Source: Acidovorax radicis N35 (GTDB lineage Bacteria; Pseudomonadota; Gammaproteobacteria; Burkholderiales; Burkholderiaceae_C). Taken from it: a stretch of DNA of 64,000 nt. Position 1 is the stretch's first letter, and each line of letters starts with the position of its first letter. Made by a program: the position numbers and the translations under genes. The stretch is from NCBI RefSeq assembly GCF_000204195.1, contig NZ_AFBG01000006.1, positions 1 through 64,000 of the forward strand. The letters run 5' to 3'. Below the pieces are notes generated by a model. It was not told the origin of the DNA and did not search any database. It worked only from the letters and a program-made list of their open reading frames with translations. Shown piece by piece: positions 15,830 through 24,055 of this stretch.

Positions 15830-16855
15830 TCAGTTCGCCACCCAGCGCGTCACTGCCAAGATCACCACCGGCATCGTCACCAGCCCCAATGCCGTAGACA
15901 CCGCCACACTCGCCGTCACTTCATCCTCGGCCACCGCGTAACGCTGCGCAAACAGGAACACGTTGGCCCCCACCGGCAGCGAGGCCGCCACGATCATGAC
16001 CGCCAGCGGCATGCCTGCCAGGCCCAGTGCCCAGCCCAGGGCGGCCAGCACGATGGGGTGCAGGACGCATTTGACGAGTGCAATGCGCAGGGCGGCCTTG
16101 AAGTGGTGGCCGACCTTGGTAAACGCCAGCGTCACCCCCACCAGCAGCAGTGCAATCGGCCCCAGCGCCTGGCCCAGCAGCAGCAAGGGTTTGTCCACCA
16201 CCTGTGGCACGACCAGACCGGTCTGTGCAAACAGCAGGCCCGCAATGATGGGAAGTGGCACCGGGTGCACGATGCCGTTGCGCATGGCCTGCAGCACGGT
16301 CCGCCACAGGGGCTGCTGCGCCCCGCCCTCGCGGCCTGCATGTTCGCGTGCGGCGGCCAGTTCAAACACCACGGTGGCAGCGGTCAGCAGGATGAGCGAG
16401 TGCACCGAGATCAGCGTGAACAGAGTGACCAGCCCCGCGTCGCCAAACACCAGGCCCACCAGCGGCACGCCGATCATCAGCGTGTTGCTGAAGGTGTTGG
16501 CCAGCGCCCGCGCCGCTGCCAGCGTGTTAAAGCCCTGCAGTGCCAGCGTGGCCGCGTACACCATGCCAAATGCCACAAAGTAGATGCCCACCGGGCCGAA
16601 GTCGAGGTCCTGGATGTGCACCGTGCTCATGGTGCGAAACAGCAGCGCGGGTGTGAGCACCATGAACACCAGGTTGGCCAGGTCCTTCACCGCCGCCGCC
16701 CGAATCCAGCCGCGCCGTCCCACGTAAAAGCCGATGGCGATGAACAGGATGACGGGGATCAGCGAGGTGAAGACAGCGGAGTTCAAGGTACAAACCGGCA
16801 GGCGAACAATGGGCGGGCCCCTATTGTGGCTTGACTGGCGAAGCACTGCCTCCAT
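15830..16855 (-). CDS. AEC-family (auxin efflux carrier-like) transporter
   Basis: A 341-residue inner-membrane protein with about ten hydrophobic segments in the 5+5 layout of AEC carriers. Landmarks are the LNSAVFTSLIPVILFIAIGFYVGRR-like start, NTLMIGVPLVG in the first crossover and SLPVGANVFLFAQRY in the second. Bacterial members export malonate, malate or amino acids, among other anions. The ATG at 16855 has no ribosome site and lies beside a repeat; a TTG at 16786 just before the first membrane segment is a credible alternative start. Confidence 0.88.
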   Translation of the reverse strand: MEAVLRQSSHNRGPPIVRLPVCTLNSAVFTSLIPVILFIAIGFYVGRRGWIRAAAVKDLANLVFMVLTPALLFRTMSTVHIQDLDFGPVGIYFVAFGMVYAATLALQGFNTLAAARALANTFSNTLMIGVPLVGLVFGDAGLVTLFTLISVHSLILLTAATVVFELAAAREHAGREGGAQQPLWRTVLQAMRNGIVHPVPLPIIAGLLFAQTGLVVPQVVDKPLLLLGQALGPIALLLVGVTLAFTKVGHHFKAALRIALVKCVLHPIVLAALGWALGLAGMPLAVMIVAASLPVGANVFLFAQRYAVAEDEVTASVAVSTALGLVTMPVVILAVTRWVAN

Positions 16856-16856
16856 T

Positions 16857-16920
16857 TGCTATTATTTTAATAGCTATTGGCGCAATACCATAAAGCGCTG
16901 GAGGGCTATTTTCTTCCAAT
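16857..16920 (+). repeat. GCGCTT/AAGCGC palindromic repeat, copy B
   Basis: Intergenic copy with AATAGCTATTGGCGC, a short loop and AAGCGCTGG, followed by a T-rich tail. The left arm is eroded. It lies between the divergent AEC and DUF1697 genes. Confidence 0.7.
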
Positions 16921-17029
16921 TCAATCCAATCCTCTCCGAACTGGAAGCAGGACCCGCTCGCGCTTGCACCGATGGCAGCCGATGTGGCGCCGTGAGGTAT
17001 TCTGAAACACCGCCCTGTTCCTTCCGCCC

Positions 17030-17572
17030 ATGAAGTTCGCCGCCTTCTTCCGCAATCTGAACCTGGGCCATGGCAATGCGCCATCGCGTGCCGCGCTGGA
17101 AAGCGCATTTGTGCAAGCCGGGGCCGATGAAGCCGCCTCGTTCCAGACCAATGGCACGGTCGCCTTCAGCGCGCGCGGCGTGCGGCCCGCGCGCAAGATT
17201 GCACGGACGGTGCAGCAGGCGTTGGCCACCGGGCATGGATTTGACGAACCCGTATTTGTGCGGACCATGGCCTACCTGCACACGCTGATGGCTCGCGATC
17301 CGTTTGTGGGCATGGACAAGGCGCCGCCCATCTACGACTTCTACGTGACCTTTCTGCACGACGACGCGAAGGTATTGCCCGCGCTGCCTACCTGCAATGC
17401 CCGCAGAGACGTCCAAGTGCTGCTCTACACCGACGCCGAGCTGCTGTCGCTGAGCCACCTGACCGGCAAGACTCCGGGAAACCCGAACGTGTTTGCCGAA
17501 CAGCTGCTGGGCCTGCCCGCCACCACGCGCACCTGGGGCACGGTGGCCCGGCTGGTCCGCAAATTTGGCTGA
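17030..17572 (+). CDS. DUF1697-family protein
   Basis: A 180-residue protein matching DUF1697: the opening FAAFFRNLNLG-like strand, then ALESAFVQAGA and the SFQTNGTVAFSA strand that takes the place of the usual YLQSGNVVF. The C-terminal TPGNPNVFAEQLLGLPATTRTWGTV matches the conserved end (consensus TxRNxxTV). DUF1697 proteins are small cytosolic proteins without assigned function. The typical N-terminal GINVGG is replaced here by NLNLGHG, so it is a divergent member. Confidence 0.75.
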   Translation: MKFAAFFRNLNLGHGNAPSRAALESAFVQAGADEAASFQTNGTVAFSARGVRPARKIARTVQQALATGHGFDEPVFVRTMAYLHTLMARDPFVGMDKAPPIYDFYVTFLHDDAKVLPALPTCNARRDVQVLLYTDAELLSLSHLTGKTPGNPNVFAEQLLGLPATTRTWGTVARLVRKFG

Positions 17573-17606
17573 GGCAGGGCCTGCATTTGCGCGATGGCCG
17601 CTGCGT

Positions 17607-18296
17607 TCAGGCCCGCGCGGGCAAGGCGTTCGCCTGCCGCTGGCCGGCCGGCGACAACAGCTTCAACACGCCTTCCAGCCCTTCCACCTGGTGGTCGGCC
17701 AGCTCCCAGGGCTGCACACCGGGCCGCACGGTCTGCACGGTGGTGGCCCCCAGAGCGCGCCCAGCTGCCAGTTCGGACAGAGGGTTGTCTCCAATCACCA
17801 GGGCCTGCTGCGGTGTGCAGCCTTCGCGCGCCAGGATCTGCTCGAAGAGGGGCCGTTTGCCGTGCAGGGCACCGACTTTGTCCTGGGGGTCATCAATGGC
17901 GTCGATGAGCACCTGTTCAAACCACGGCCGGATGCCGAGCGCATCGATCTTGCTGTCCTGCAGGCGCCGAAATCCACTGGTGACCAGGTAGCGCCGCAAG
18001 GGAATCCGCGACAGCAGACCGATGTCGGGGTAGCCCTGCAGCGGCGCGCGCACCTGCATCTGGCTGAACTGCTGCCAGCCCGCCGCGCGCATGGCTGGCG
18101 TGAAGCGGTAGCGCTCCGCCACCAGGTCAAACGCCGTGAACCAGCATTGGTGCAGGGCCTGCTCCAGCACGGCGGGGGTCAGCGTGTGCCGATTGGCCTG
18201 CCGGATGGCTTCAAAAGCAGGCTCGAACAACGGCCCCACGGCCCGCGCGTCGAGCAGGCAGTTGTCCAGGTCAAAGATCGCAACGGCGTAGTGCAT
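17607..18296 (-). CDS. HAD-superfamily hydrolase
   Basis: A 229-residue HAD phosphatase. Motif I is FDLDNCLL (nucleophile and acid aspartates), motif II is LVTSGFR, the motif III lysine is probably in GKRPLFEQIL, and motif IV is VIGDNPLSELAAG. A helical cap lies between motifs I and II. The ATG at 18296 starts just before motif I. Substrate is unknown; small phosphate esters are typical. Confidence 0.9.
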   Translation of the reverse strand: MHYAVAIFDLDNCLLDARAVGPLFEPAFEAIRQANRHTLTPAVLEQALHQCWFTAFDLVAERYRFTPAMRAAGWQQFSQMQVRAPLQGYPDIGLLSRIPLRRYLVTSGFRRLQDSKIDALGIRPWFEQVLIDAIDDPQDKVGALHGKRPLFEQILAREGCTPQQALVIGDNPLSELAAGRALGATTVQTVRPGVQPWELADHQVEGLEGVLKLLSPAGQRQANALPARA

Positions 18297-18345
18297 GCGG
18301 ATAGCGCTCCAATAGAAAAATGGAATGGACGAATGGCACTGCGCC

Positions 18346-19431
18346 TCACCTGCCGACCACGGAGACACCGTGGTCGGCCAGCGTCAGGCTCACGGGGGCC
18401 CCCACATCCAGCTCCAATTGCACCTGGGGCGAGACCACGAAGATCTCGCCCAGCGCGCTGGCAAATGTGTATTCCATGATGCTGCCCAGGTAGGTGCGTT
18501 TGGTCAGCCGCGCCGCCACCCCGGTAGACGTGGCAGGCCCGATGACCCAGGCCTCAGGCCGCACCGCGATCTTGACGGGGCCAGGCGCCAGCGTGGCGGG
18601 CGACGGCACGCGCAAGGGGCCGAGCTGGGCATAGCTGCCGCCTGCCGGGTTTGCCGGATCTGCCGCGTGGTTGTGGCCCTCGAACAGCATGGCCTCGCCC
18701 ATGAAGCCCGCCACAAACTCGGACGCAGGCTGCTCATACAGCTCACTGGGCGCGCCGCGCTGGGCGATGGCGCCCTTGTTCATCACCACAATCTGGTCGC
18801 TGACCGCCAGCGCCTCGCTCTGGTCGTGGGTGACATAGGCCACGGTCAACCGCAGGCGCTGCTGCAGTGCGCGGATTTCCTCGCGCATGGAGCGCCGCAG
18901 CCGGGCGTCCAGGTTGGACAGCGGTTCGTCAAACAGCAGCACGGCGGGTTCCAGCGCCAGTGCCCGCGCCAGCGCCACGCGCTGTTGCTGCCCGCCCGAC
19001 AGTTCGTGGGGCCTGCGCAGGTTAAGGCCATGCAGGCCCACGGTGTCGAGCATGGCGCGGGCCTTGTCGCGCACCTGCTCCTTATCGAAGGGGGCCGTTT
19101 GCAGCCCGTAGCACACGTTGTCGATCACATTCATGTGCGGAAACAGTGCATAGCTCTGGAACACCAGGCTCACATTGCGTTGCGCCGGACCGAGGGTGGT
19201 GACCTCCTGGCCGTCGATGAAGATGCGGCCCGCCGTGGGTGATTCGAGCCCGGCAATCATGCGCAACGTGGTGGTCTTGCCGCAGCCCGACGGCCCCAGG
19301 ATGGTGGTGAGCGTGCCACGCGGCACCGTGAAGCTGATGTGGTCCACCACCAGCGGGTCGCTTTCAGAAGCGCCGTAGCGTTTGCACACGCCCTGGAATT
19401 CAATGCCGTAGGAAGCAGCGGGGTTCGTCAT
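18346..19431 (-). CDS. ABC transporter ATP-binding protein, PotA/FbpC type
   Basis: A 361-residue importer ATPase: Walker A GPSGCGKTTTLRM, signature LSGGQQQRVALARAL, Walker B VLLFDEPLSNLDARL, H-loop VTHDQ, and a C-terminal TOBE-like domain (about 270-361) as in polyamine or ferric iron importers. No permease or binding-protein gene is near; the partners may lie elsewhere. The start at 19431 gives MTNPAASYG. It is downstream of the two-component genes on the same strand, separated by 117 bases. Confidence 0.9.
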   Translation of the reverse strand: MTNPAASYGIEFQGVCKRYGASESDPLVVDHISFTVPRGTLTTILGPSGCGKTTTLRMIAGLESPTAGRIFIDGQEVTTLGPAQRNVSLVFQSYALFPHMNVIDNVCYGLQTAPFDKEQVRDKARAMLDTVGLHGLNLRRPHELSGGQQQRVALARALALEPAVLLFDEPLSNLDARLRRSMREEIRALQQRLRLTVAYVTHDQSEALAVSDQIVVMNKGAIAQRGAPSELYEQPASEFVAGFMGEAMLFEGHNHAADPANPAGGSYAQLGPLRVPSPATLAPGPVKIAVRPEAWVIGPATSTGVAARLTKRTYLGSIMEYTFASALGEIFVVSPQVQLELDVGAPVSLTLADHGVSVVGR

Positions 19432-19548
19432 GGGGCACGCGGTGAATGCGTCAAACACGGAAGGGTAAAAAGCGGTGGATGAAAAACGGACTTGAAATGC
19501 GGGGCGGCATGCTGCGGGCTGCGGATGGGTTCTGTGAGCGAATGGGGC

Positions 19549-20919
19549 TTAGTTCCACGCCACCACGGCGTCCACGCCAATGACCTGGCCTCCATCAAGG
19601 CGGTTGAACAGCGTGACCTCGGCACCCATCGACTCCGCGATCTGCCGACAGATCGACAGCCCCAGGCCCACGCCGCCCTTGCCCGCAGAAAACGGCTGGA
19701 ACAACCGCTGCCGCACGGCATCGTCTATGCCAGGGCCTTCGTCCCACACCAGCACCTCCCGCCGGCCGGTGCAATTGCGCAGCAGCACCCCCAGCCGCCC
19801 GTGCGCGGGCGTGTGGTGGATGGCGTTGGCCAGCAGGTTGCGCATCAGCTCCCCCAGCAAGGCCGCATCGCCGGGGGCCGACAGCTCGGGACCTTCCAGC
19901 GCAAAGTCGAGCCGCTTGGCGGCGATCAGCGGCGCCAGCTCCATCACGGCCTCGCGCGCAATGGCGTTCAGGTCCACGCTGGGCAGCTCGCCCATGCGCT
20001 TGAGCTGCTCCACCTTGCTCAGGCTCAGCAGCTGGTTGGCCAGGCCCGAGGCCCGGTCCACCGTGTGCAGCATCTGGTGCAACGCGTCGGCCACCAGCAT
20101 GTCGCCAGAAATGGCCGACTGCAGCTGCGTGCGCAGCACCGCCATGGGGGTACGCAGCTGGTGCGTGGCATCGGCCAGAAAGCGCCGCTGCTCCTCGATC
20201 CAGCGGTTCTGGCTTTGCTGCAGCTCGCCAAAATGCAGCACGGCCGGCGCAAGTTCGGACGGGCCGTCATACCCATGGCCCGGGCTGCCAGCGCCCGGCT
20301 GGGTCAGTGACACATCCGCGTGCCGCAACCATCCCGAGGCCGTGCGTGCCAGCACCACCACCACGGCGGTCATGGCCAGTGCCAGCAGGTACACCGTGCG
20401 CAAACCGGCGCCGCCGCCCAGCAGGCGGGACACGCTGGGCACCCGTTCGCTCAATGGGCGGGCGACCTGGCGCACCACGGGCTCGCCGGCGCCCTGCCCG
20501 TCCCCCGTTGCCGCAGGCGGCTGGTGCAGTGTGACCGCCACCCGCACCAGTTGGTCCCCCACTTGCGCCAGGTAGAAATGCACACTGCCCTGCCCCTGCG
20601 CCGCCTCGGTAGGCGGCACACGCGGCAAGGCGGCGCTGCCAGCCAGGCGCTCGCCATCCACGCGGCTTTCGCGAAACCACGCCGCTGGGGCCGGCCCCAG
20701 GGGGGATTCATCGGATGCACCAGGCAAGACCTCTGGCCAGTGCGCCAATGCGGTGCGCAGGGCTTCGTCCTGCGCTGCGGCGCCGTGCCGCACCTGCTGC
20801 ACCACGTGCGCGGCGGTGATCAGGGCCACCAGCGCCCACAGCGGCCCCAGCAGCCACACCAGCAGCAGCCGTTGCAGCGAGCCGCCGCGCGGGTGCCAGT
20901 GCCTCCAATGCACGCTCAC
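19549..20919 (-). CDS. sensor histidine kinase, TctE-like
   Basis: A 456-residue membrane kinase. Two membrane segments bracket a periplasmic region of about 140 residues. The HisKA motif is ATHQLRTPM, and the ATPase domain has NLLANAIHHTP (N-box), WDEGPGID (G1) and GVGLGLSIC (G2). The GTG at 20919 overlaps the response-regulator stop (GTGA) and has AAGGAGG upstream, so the two genes are translationally coupled. TctE-type kinases sense carboxylates, but the ligand here is unknown. Confidence 0.92.
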   Translation of the reverse strand: MSVHWRHWHPRGGSLQRLLLVWLLGPLWALVALITAAHVVQQVRHGAAAQDEALRTALAHWPEVLPGASDESPLGPAPAAWFRESRVDGERLAGSAALPRVPPTEAAQGQGSVHFYLAQVGDQLVRVAVTLHQPPAATGDGQGAGEPVVRQVARPLSERVPSVSRLLGGGAGLRTVYLLALAMTAVVVVLARTASGWLRHADVSLTQPGAGSPGHGYDGPSELAPAVLHFGELQQSQNRWIEEQRRFLADATHQLRTPMAVLRTQLQSAISGDMLVADALHQMLHTVDRASGLANQLLSLSKVEQLKRMGELPSVDLNAIAREAVMELAPLIAAKRLDFALEGPELSAPGDAALLGELMRNLLANAIHHTPAHGRLGVLLRNCTGRREVLVWDEGPGIDDAVRQRLFQPFSAGKGGVGLGLSICRQIAESMGAEVTLFNRLDGGQVIGVDAVVAWN

Positions 20920-21650
20920 CGGGGGGACCCTCCTTTTTCGGCTTTGTCGCCCTTGTCGCTTTTCTCCCCTTTTTGCGCGGCCATGCTGTCGGCATCGCAC
21001 AGCAGGTAGCCCACGCCGCGCAGCGTGACGATTTCGGCATTGGTGCCCACCAGTTTCTTGCGCAGCCGGTGCACCACCACCTCGACCGCATCGGCCTGCA
21101 CCTGCTCATCCGTGTTGGCAAACACCTGGGTGCGCAGCTCTTCCTTGCTGACCACCCGGTCGATGCGCGACATCAGGAGCCGCAGCAGTTCAGCCTCGCG
21201 CTGCGACAGCTCCAGCGGCAGCGCATCGTTGTAGAACACGCCACTGGCCGGGTCGCGGTACAGCGTGCCGCAGCGCAATTGCCCGTCGCGCCCCACCCGG
21301 CGCGTGAGCGCCCGCAGGCGCGCCACCAGCTCGTCCAGATCAAAAGGTTTGGCCAGATAGTCGTCGGCCCCGGCCTCCAGCCCCGCCACCCGGTCGGTCA
21401 CCGCGGCGCGGGCCGTCAGCGCCAGCACGGGCGTGGTGCTGCCGCCATCGCGCAGGCGCCGCAGCACCTCCAGCCCATCGAGGCCCGGCAAGGACAGGTC
21501 GAGCGTGATCACATCAAAAGCCGTGCGCCGCGCCGCCGCCAGGGCCTCTTTGCCGTCGGCACAGCACAGCACTTCAAAACCGCGCGCCACCAGGCTGCGG
21601 CTCAAGGCACCGGCCAGATCAAAATCGTCTTCGACCAACAGCAGTTTCAT
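20916..21650 (-). CDS. OmpR-family response regulator, TctD-like
   Basis: A 244-residue response regulator: acidic pocket VEDD, phospho-acceptor D51 (ITLDLSLPG), the LAKPFD lysine, then a winged-helix DNA-binding domain with VEVVVHRLRKKL. The C-terminus carries an extra Lys/Glu/Asp-rich tail (about 225-244) of low complexity, absent from most family members. It is co-transcribed with the kinase gene. Targets are not evident from the neighbourhood. Confidence 0.94.
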   Translation of the reverse strand: MKLLLVEDDFDLAGALSRSLVARGFEVLCCADGKEALAAARRTAFDVITLDLSLPGLDGLEVLRRLRDGGSTTPVLALTARAAVTDRVAGLEAGADDYLAKPFDLDELVARLRALTRRVGRDGQLRCGTLYRDPASGVFYNDALPLELSQREAELLRLLMSRIDRVVSKEELRTQVFANTDEQVQADAVEVVVHRLRKKLVGTNAEIVTLRGVGYLLCDADSMAAQKGEKSDKGDKAEKGGSPR

Positions 21651-21754
21651 GCTGCGATCATGCCGCCTGCGGGCGGGCTCCGGCCACTGTGCTTTTACCG
21701 AGGGGGGATGAAAGCAAGTCGAAAGCCGCAGTGCGCCGAGGCCAGACTATCGGG

Positions 21755-22261
21755 TCACGCCACCGAATCTGGTAGCCGCCAAACCGGGTGCACCACCGCA
21801 TGGGACGGTGCGGAGAAGCGCTTTGTCCAGTGGCTGATCTCTCGCAGGCGCAGGCTTTCACGCAATGCATCACCCGCATGGCGGACGTTCTGGGCGCATT
21901 GCACGGGGTTGTTTTCGAAAAGATGGAGTTCAGAGGCGATGTGCCCGGCGTCTTGAAGCAGCGCGGTGGCGGCCCCTTCGCGATAGGCCTTGTGGATCAT
22001 GCGAAGGTCGATGACCACGCACCGATGGCCTGCGCGGAGCTTGGAGACCAGGCCTGTGTAGTGCCTGGAATCCCTGAAATGGGGAGAATCCCCCGCCGCC
22101 TGATCCTGAAAGTCGTCGTAGAGCATCCAGCCCAGGGCCTCCAGGCGCCTAGCTGCATGAGACTTGCCTGAACCTGGGAGCCCCCCAAAAAGCACAAGGC
22201 GCGTAGCCCCGTGGGGGGAAATCCTGGCACTCTGCGCACCGATCACCACAGACCCCTCCAT
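21755..22261 (-). CDS. small P-loop NTPase/kinase-like protein
   Basis: About 168 residues. Walker A is FGGLPGSGKSHAARRL near the N-terminus, followed by LYDDFQ, which may be the acidic kinase position, and CVVIDLRMIH. The size and pattern recall small zeta-toxin or shikimate-kinase-like P-loop kinases, but no family could be fixed. The ATG at 22261 was preferred over an upstream TTG. It lies between the two-component genes and the glycosyltransferase operon, with no obvious link to either. Confidence 0.6.
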   Translation of the reverse strand: MEGSVVIGAQSARISPHGATRLVLFGGLPGSGKSHAARRLEALGWMLYDDFQDQAAGDSPHFRDSRHYTGLVSKLRAGHRCVVIDLRMIHKAYREGAATALLQDAGHIASELHLFENNPVQCAQNVRHAGDALRESLRLREISHWTKRFSAPSHAVVHPVWRLPDSVA

Positions 22262-22377
22262 CAGCGCGACATCCTGCACTGCAGGGCGAACCAATTATTC
22301 TTGGCCACGCTGGTTTGGGGAAAGGTCGCCAAAGATATTCGGAGTGAAAAATTAGTCATCGATGTTGATCAACACAA

Positions 22378-23088
22378 TCACCGAAAGATATTGTATTTTA
22401 CGATGCAGTAGAGGGCTCTTACACCGTCTTTCCATCCGATTTTCTTGCCTTCATCGTAGGTTCTTCCGAAATAGGAAATTCCAACCTCGTAGATGCGGCA
22501 GCGCAATTTCGAGACTTTGGCCACGATCTCCGGTTCGAATCCGAATCTGTTTTCTTCAATGCGGATGGATTGGATTATTTCACGTCGGAAAGCCTTGTAG
22601 CAGGACTCCATGTCCGTCAGATTCAAGTTGGTGAATACGTTGGAGGCCAATGTCAGGAACCCATTGCCCACGCGATGCCAGAAGTACAACACGCGGTGGC
22701 AATTTCCACCGATGAAACGCGAGCTGAACACTACGTCAGCCCTGTTGGATAAAATAGGTTCTATCAAAATCGGATATTCATCTGGGTTGTATTCAAGATC
22801 GGCATCCTGAATGATGACGATATCCCCGGTGGCATGTTGGATGCCAGACCTGAGCGCCGCCCCCTTGCCTTGATTGGTTTCATGAAGGACAAGCCTGTCA
22901 ATCTTGCCAGCCAACTCAGTCGCAAGTATCTCTCTGGTTCCGTCCGTTGAAAAATCATCGACAACAATGATTTCTTTCATCGGAAAAGGTGCCGCGCGCA
23001 CCGCATCCACAATGGCCCGAATTGTGTTTTTCTCGTTAAAGCACGGAATGACAATCGTCAGCTTCGTCGAGGAAGGCATGCGTTGCAT
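22378..23088 (-). CDS. family 2 glycosyltransferase, polyprenyl-phosphate sugar synthase-like
   Basis: About 236 residues, a GT-A enzyme of the DPM1/GtrB group: LTIVIPCFNEKNTI, VVDDFSTDGT (nucleotide-sugar site), HETNQGKGAALRSGI, QDADLEYNPDEY (metal site) and SSRFIGG. It has no C-terminal membrane segments, as in soluble dolichol-phosphate-mannose synthases. Such enzymes move a sugar from a nucleotide onto polyprenyl phosphate, giving the lipid-linked donor that GT-C enzymes use; a GT-C-like protein is encoded upstream in the same run. Base composition is AT-richer than the surroundings. The start is uncertain (GTG at 23112, ATG at 23088 or 23079). Confidence 0.87.
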   Translation of the reverse strand: MQRMPSSTKLTIVIPCFNEKNTIRAIVDAVRAAPFPMKEIIVVDDFSTDGTREILATELAGKIDRLVLHETNQGKGAALRSGIQHATGDIVIIQDADLEYNPDEYPILIEPILSNRADVVFSSRFIGGNCHRVLYFWHRVGNGFLTLASNVFTNLNLTDMESCYKAFRREIIQSIRIEENRFGFEPEIVAKVSKLRCRIYEVGISYFGRTYDEGKKIGWKDGVRALYCIVKYNIFR

Positions 23089-23164
23089 TTCTGAGATTAT
23101 TTGTGTTTGCACGTTATTTTCATTGGCAACAATAGACCATTATCAAAAATGGCAGCGATTTTTT

Positions 23165-24055
23165 TTACGCCAAAATCACAAAAACGACCATGCCGATGCC
23201 GATGCCCGCGTAAAGCACGCGATAGCGCGCCTGTAGGCGACGCACAGCCTCGAACGTGAGGCCTTCGCGCAGCGCCTGCAGCATCCAATACAAATGCACG
23301 GGGTAGATCGCTGCAACAAGAAGGGCCAGCAACTGCGGGACCGTCCCCTTCATGGCCAGCGCGATCAACAGGGCATCGGCCAGCGTGAAAAGCACGAAGC
23401 TGGCAATGAAACTCTGTTTCTTGCCAAATTTCACGGCATTGGTTTGAATGCCGTTGCGGAAATCTGCATCGCAGTCGCGTACTTCTTGCGTCAGGTGTCC
23501 TGCACTGAATATGGTGGCAAAAAATAATCCGATCTGAAGGCCATTCATGTCAGGGTTTTTAAATACCGAGTAGCCCAGCAAAAAGTGCAGCAACCCACTG
23601 ACCATATGGAGCAGTGAGTTCGCAAGCGGGATGCCCTTCATGTAGACATGGGGGACGGAATACAGTGCGCTCGCGACCGCGATCATCAGCCCAATCACCA
23701 GCGTTGTACGGCCCAACTGGCTGAAAGCCATCAGGCTCAGCAAGAGCAGGATGAGCAGCAACGCTCCGATCTCATTGCGCCGGATACCACGATTCAGAAA
23801 AACCCCTGCCGATCGGGTCGGGTCCCGAAGATCCTGGTGAACGCCAGACCAATCGTTGAGCATGAAGACGTGGGCCACCAGGAAGGCGTTTCCAGCAGCC
23901 AGCAGCAACAGCAGCGCCGCGCTCTGGTGCGTGAAGTGGCCCATGGCAAACACGGCGCCCAGCAAGGGCGCACCCTGGAGCACCAGCACCTCGTCGAATC
24001 GAATGCACGACAACAAGCGCAAAAACCACCGGGCTCTTTTGGGGCTGTCCATCAT
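23165..24055 (-). CDS. UbiA-family prenyltransferase
   Basis: A 296-residue membrane protein with eight to nine hydrophobic segments. The first Asp-rich motif is NDWSGVHQDLRD (about 67-78); the usual third acidic residue of NDxxDxxxD is Gly here. The second motif, DCDADFRNGIQTNAVKFG, fits the family's DxxxD...T pattern well. UbiA enzymes transfer a prenyl chain from its diphosphate to an acceptor at the inner membrane. The start overlaps the stop of the large upstream gene (ATGA), so the two are coupled. The acceptor is unknown. Confidence 0.88.
   Translation of the reverse strand: MMDSPKRARWFLRLLSCIRFDEVLVLQGAPLLGAVFAMGHFTHQSAALLLLLAAGNAFLVAHVFMLNDWSGVHQDLRDPTRSAGVFLNRGIRRNEIGALLLILLLLSLMAFSQLGRTTLVIGLMIAVASALYSVPHVYMKGIPLANSLLHMVSGLLHFLLGYSVFKNPDMNGLQIGLFFATIFSAGHLTQEVRDCDADFRNGIQTNAVKFGKKQSFIASFVLFTLADALLIALAMKGTVPQLLALLVAAIYPVHLYWMLQALREGLTFEAVRRLQARYRVLYAGIGIGMVVFVILA

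Noticed and set aside
18294..18330. GATAGCGCTCC...AAAAATGG resembling the palindromic repeat
   Set aside because: Only a few bases match; the paired GCGCTT/AAGCGC core is missing.
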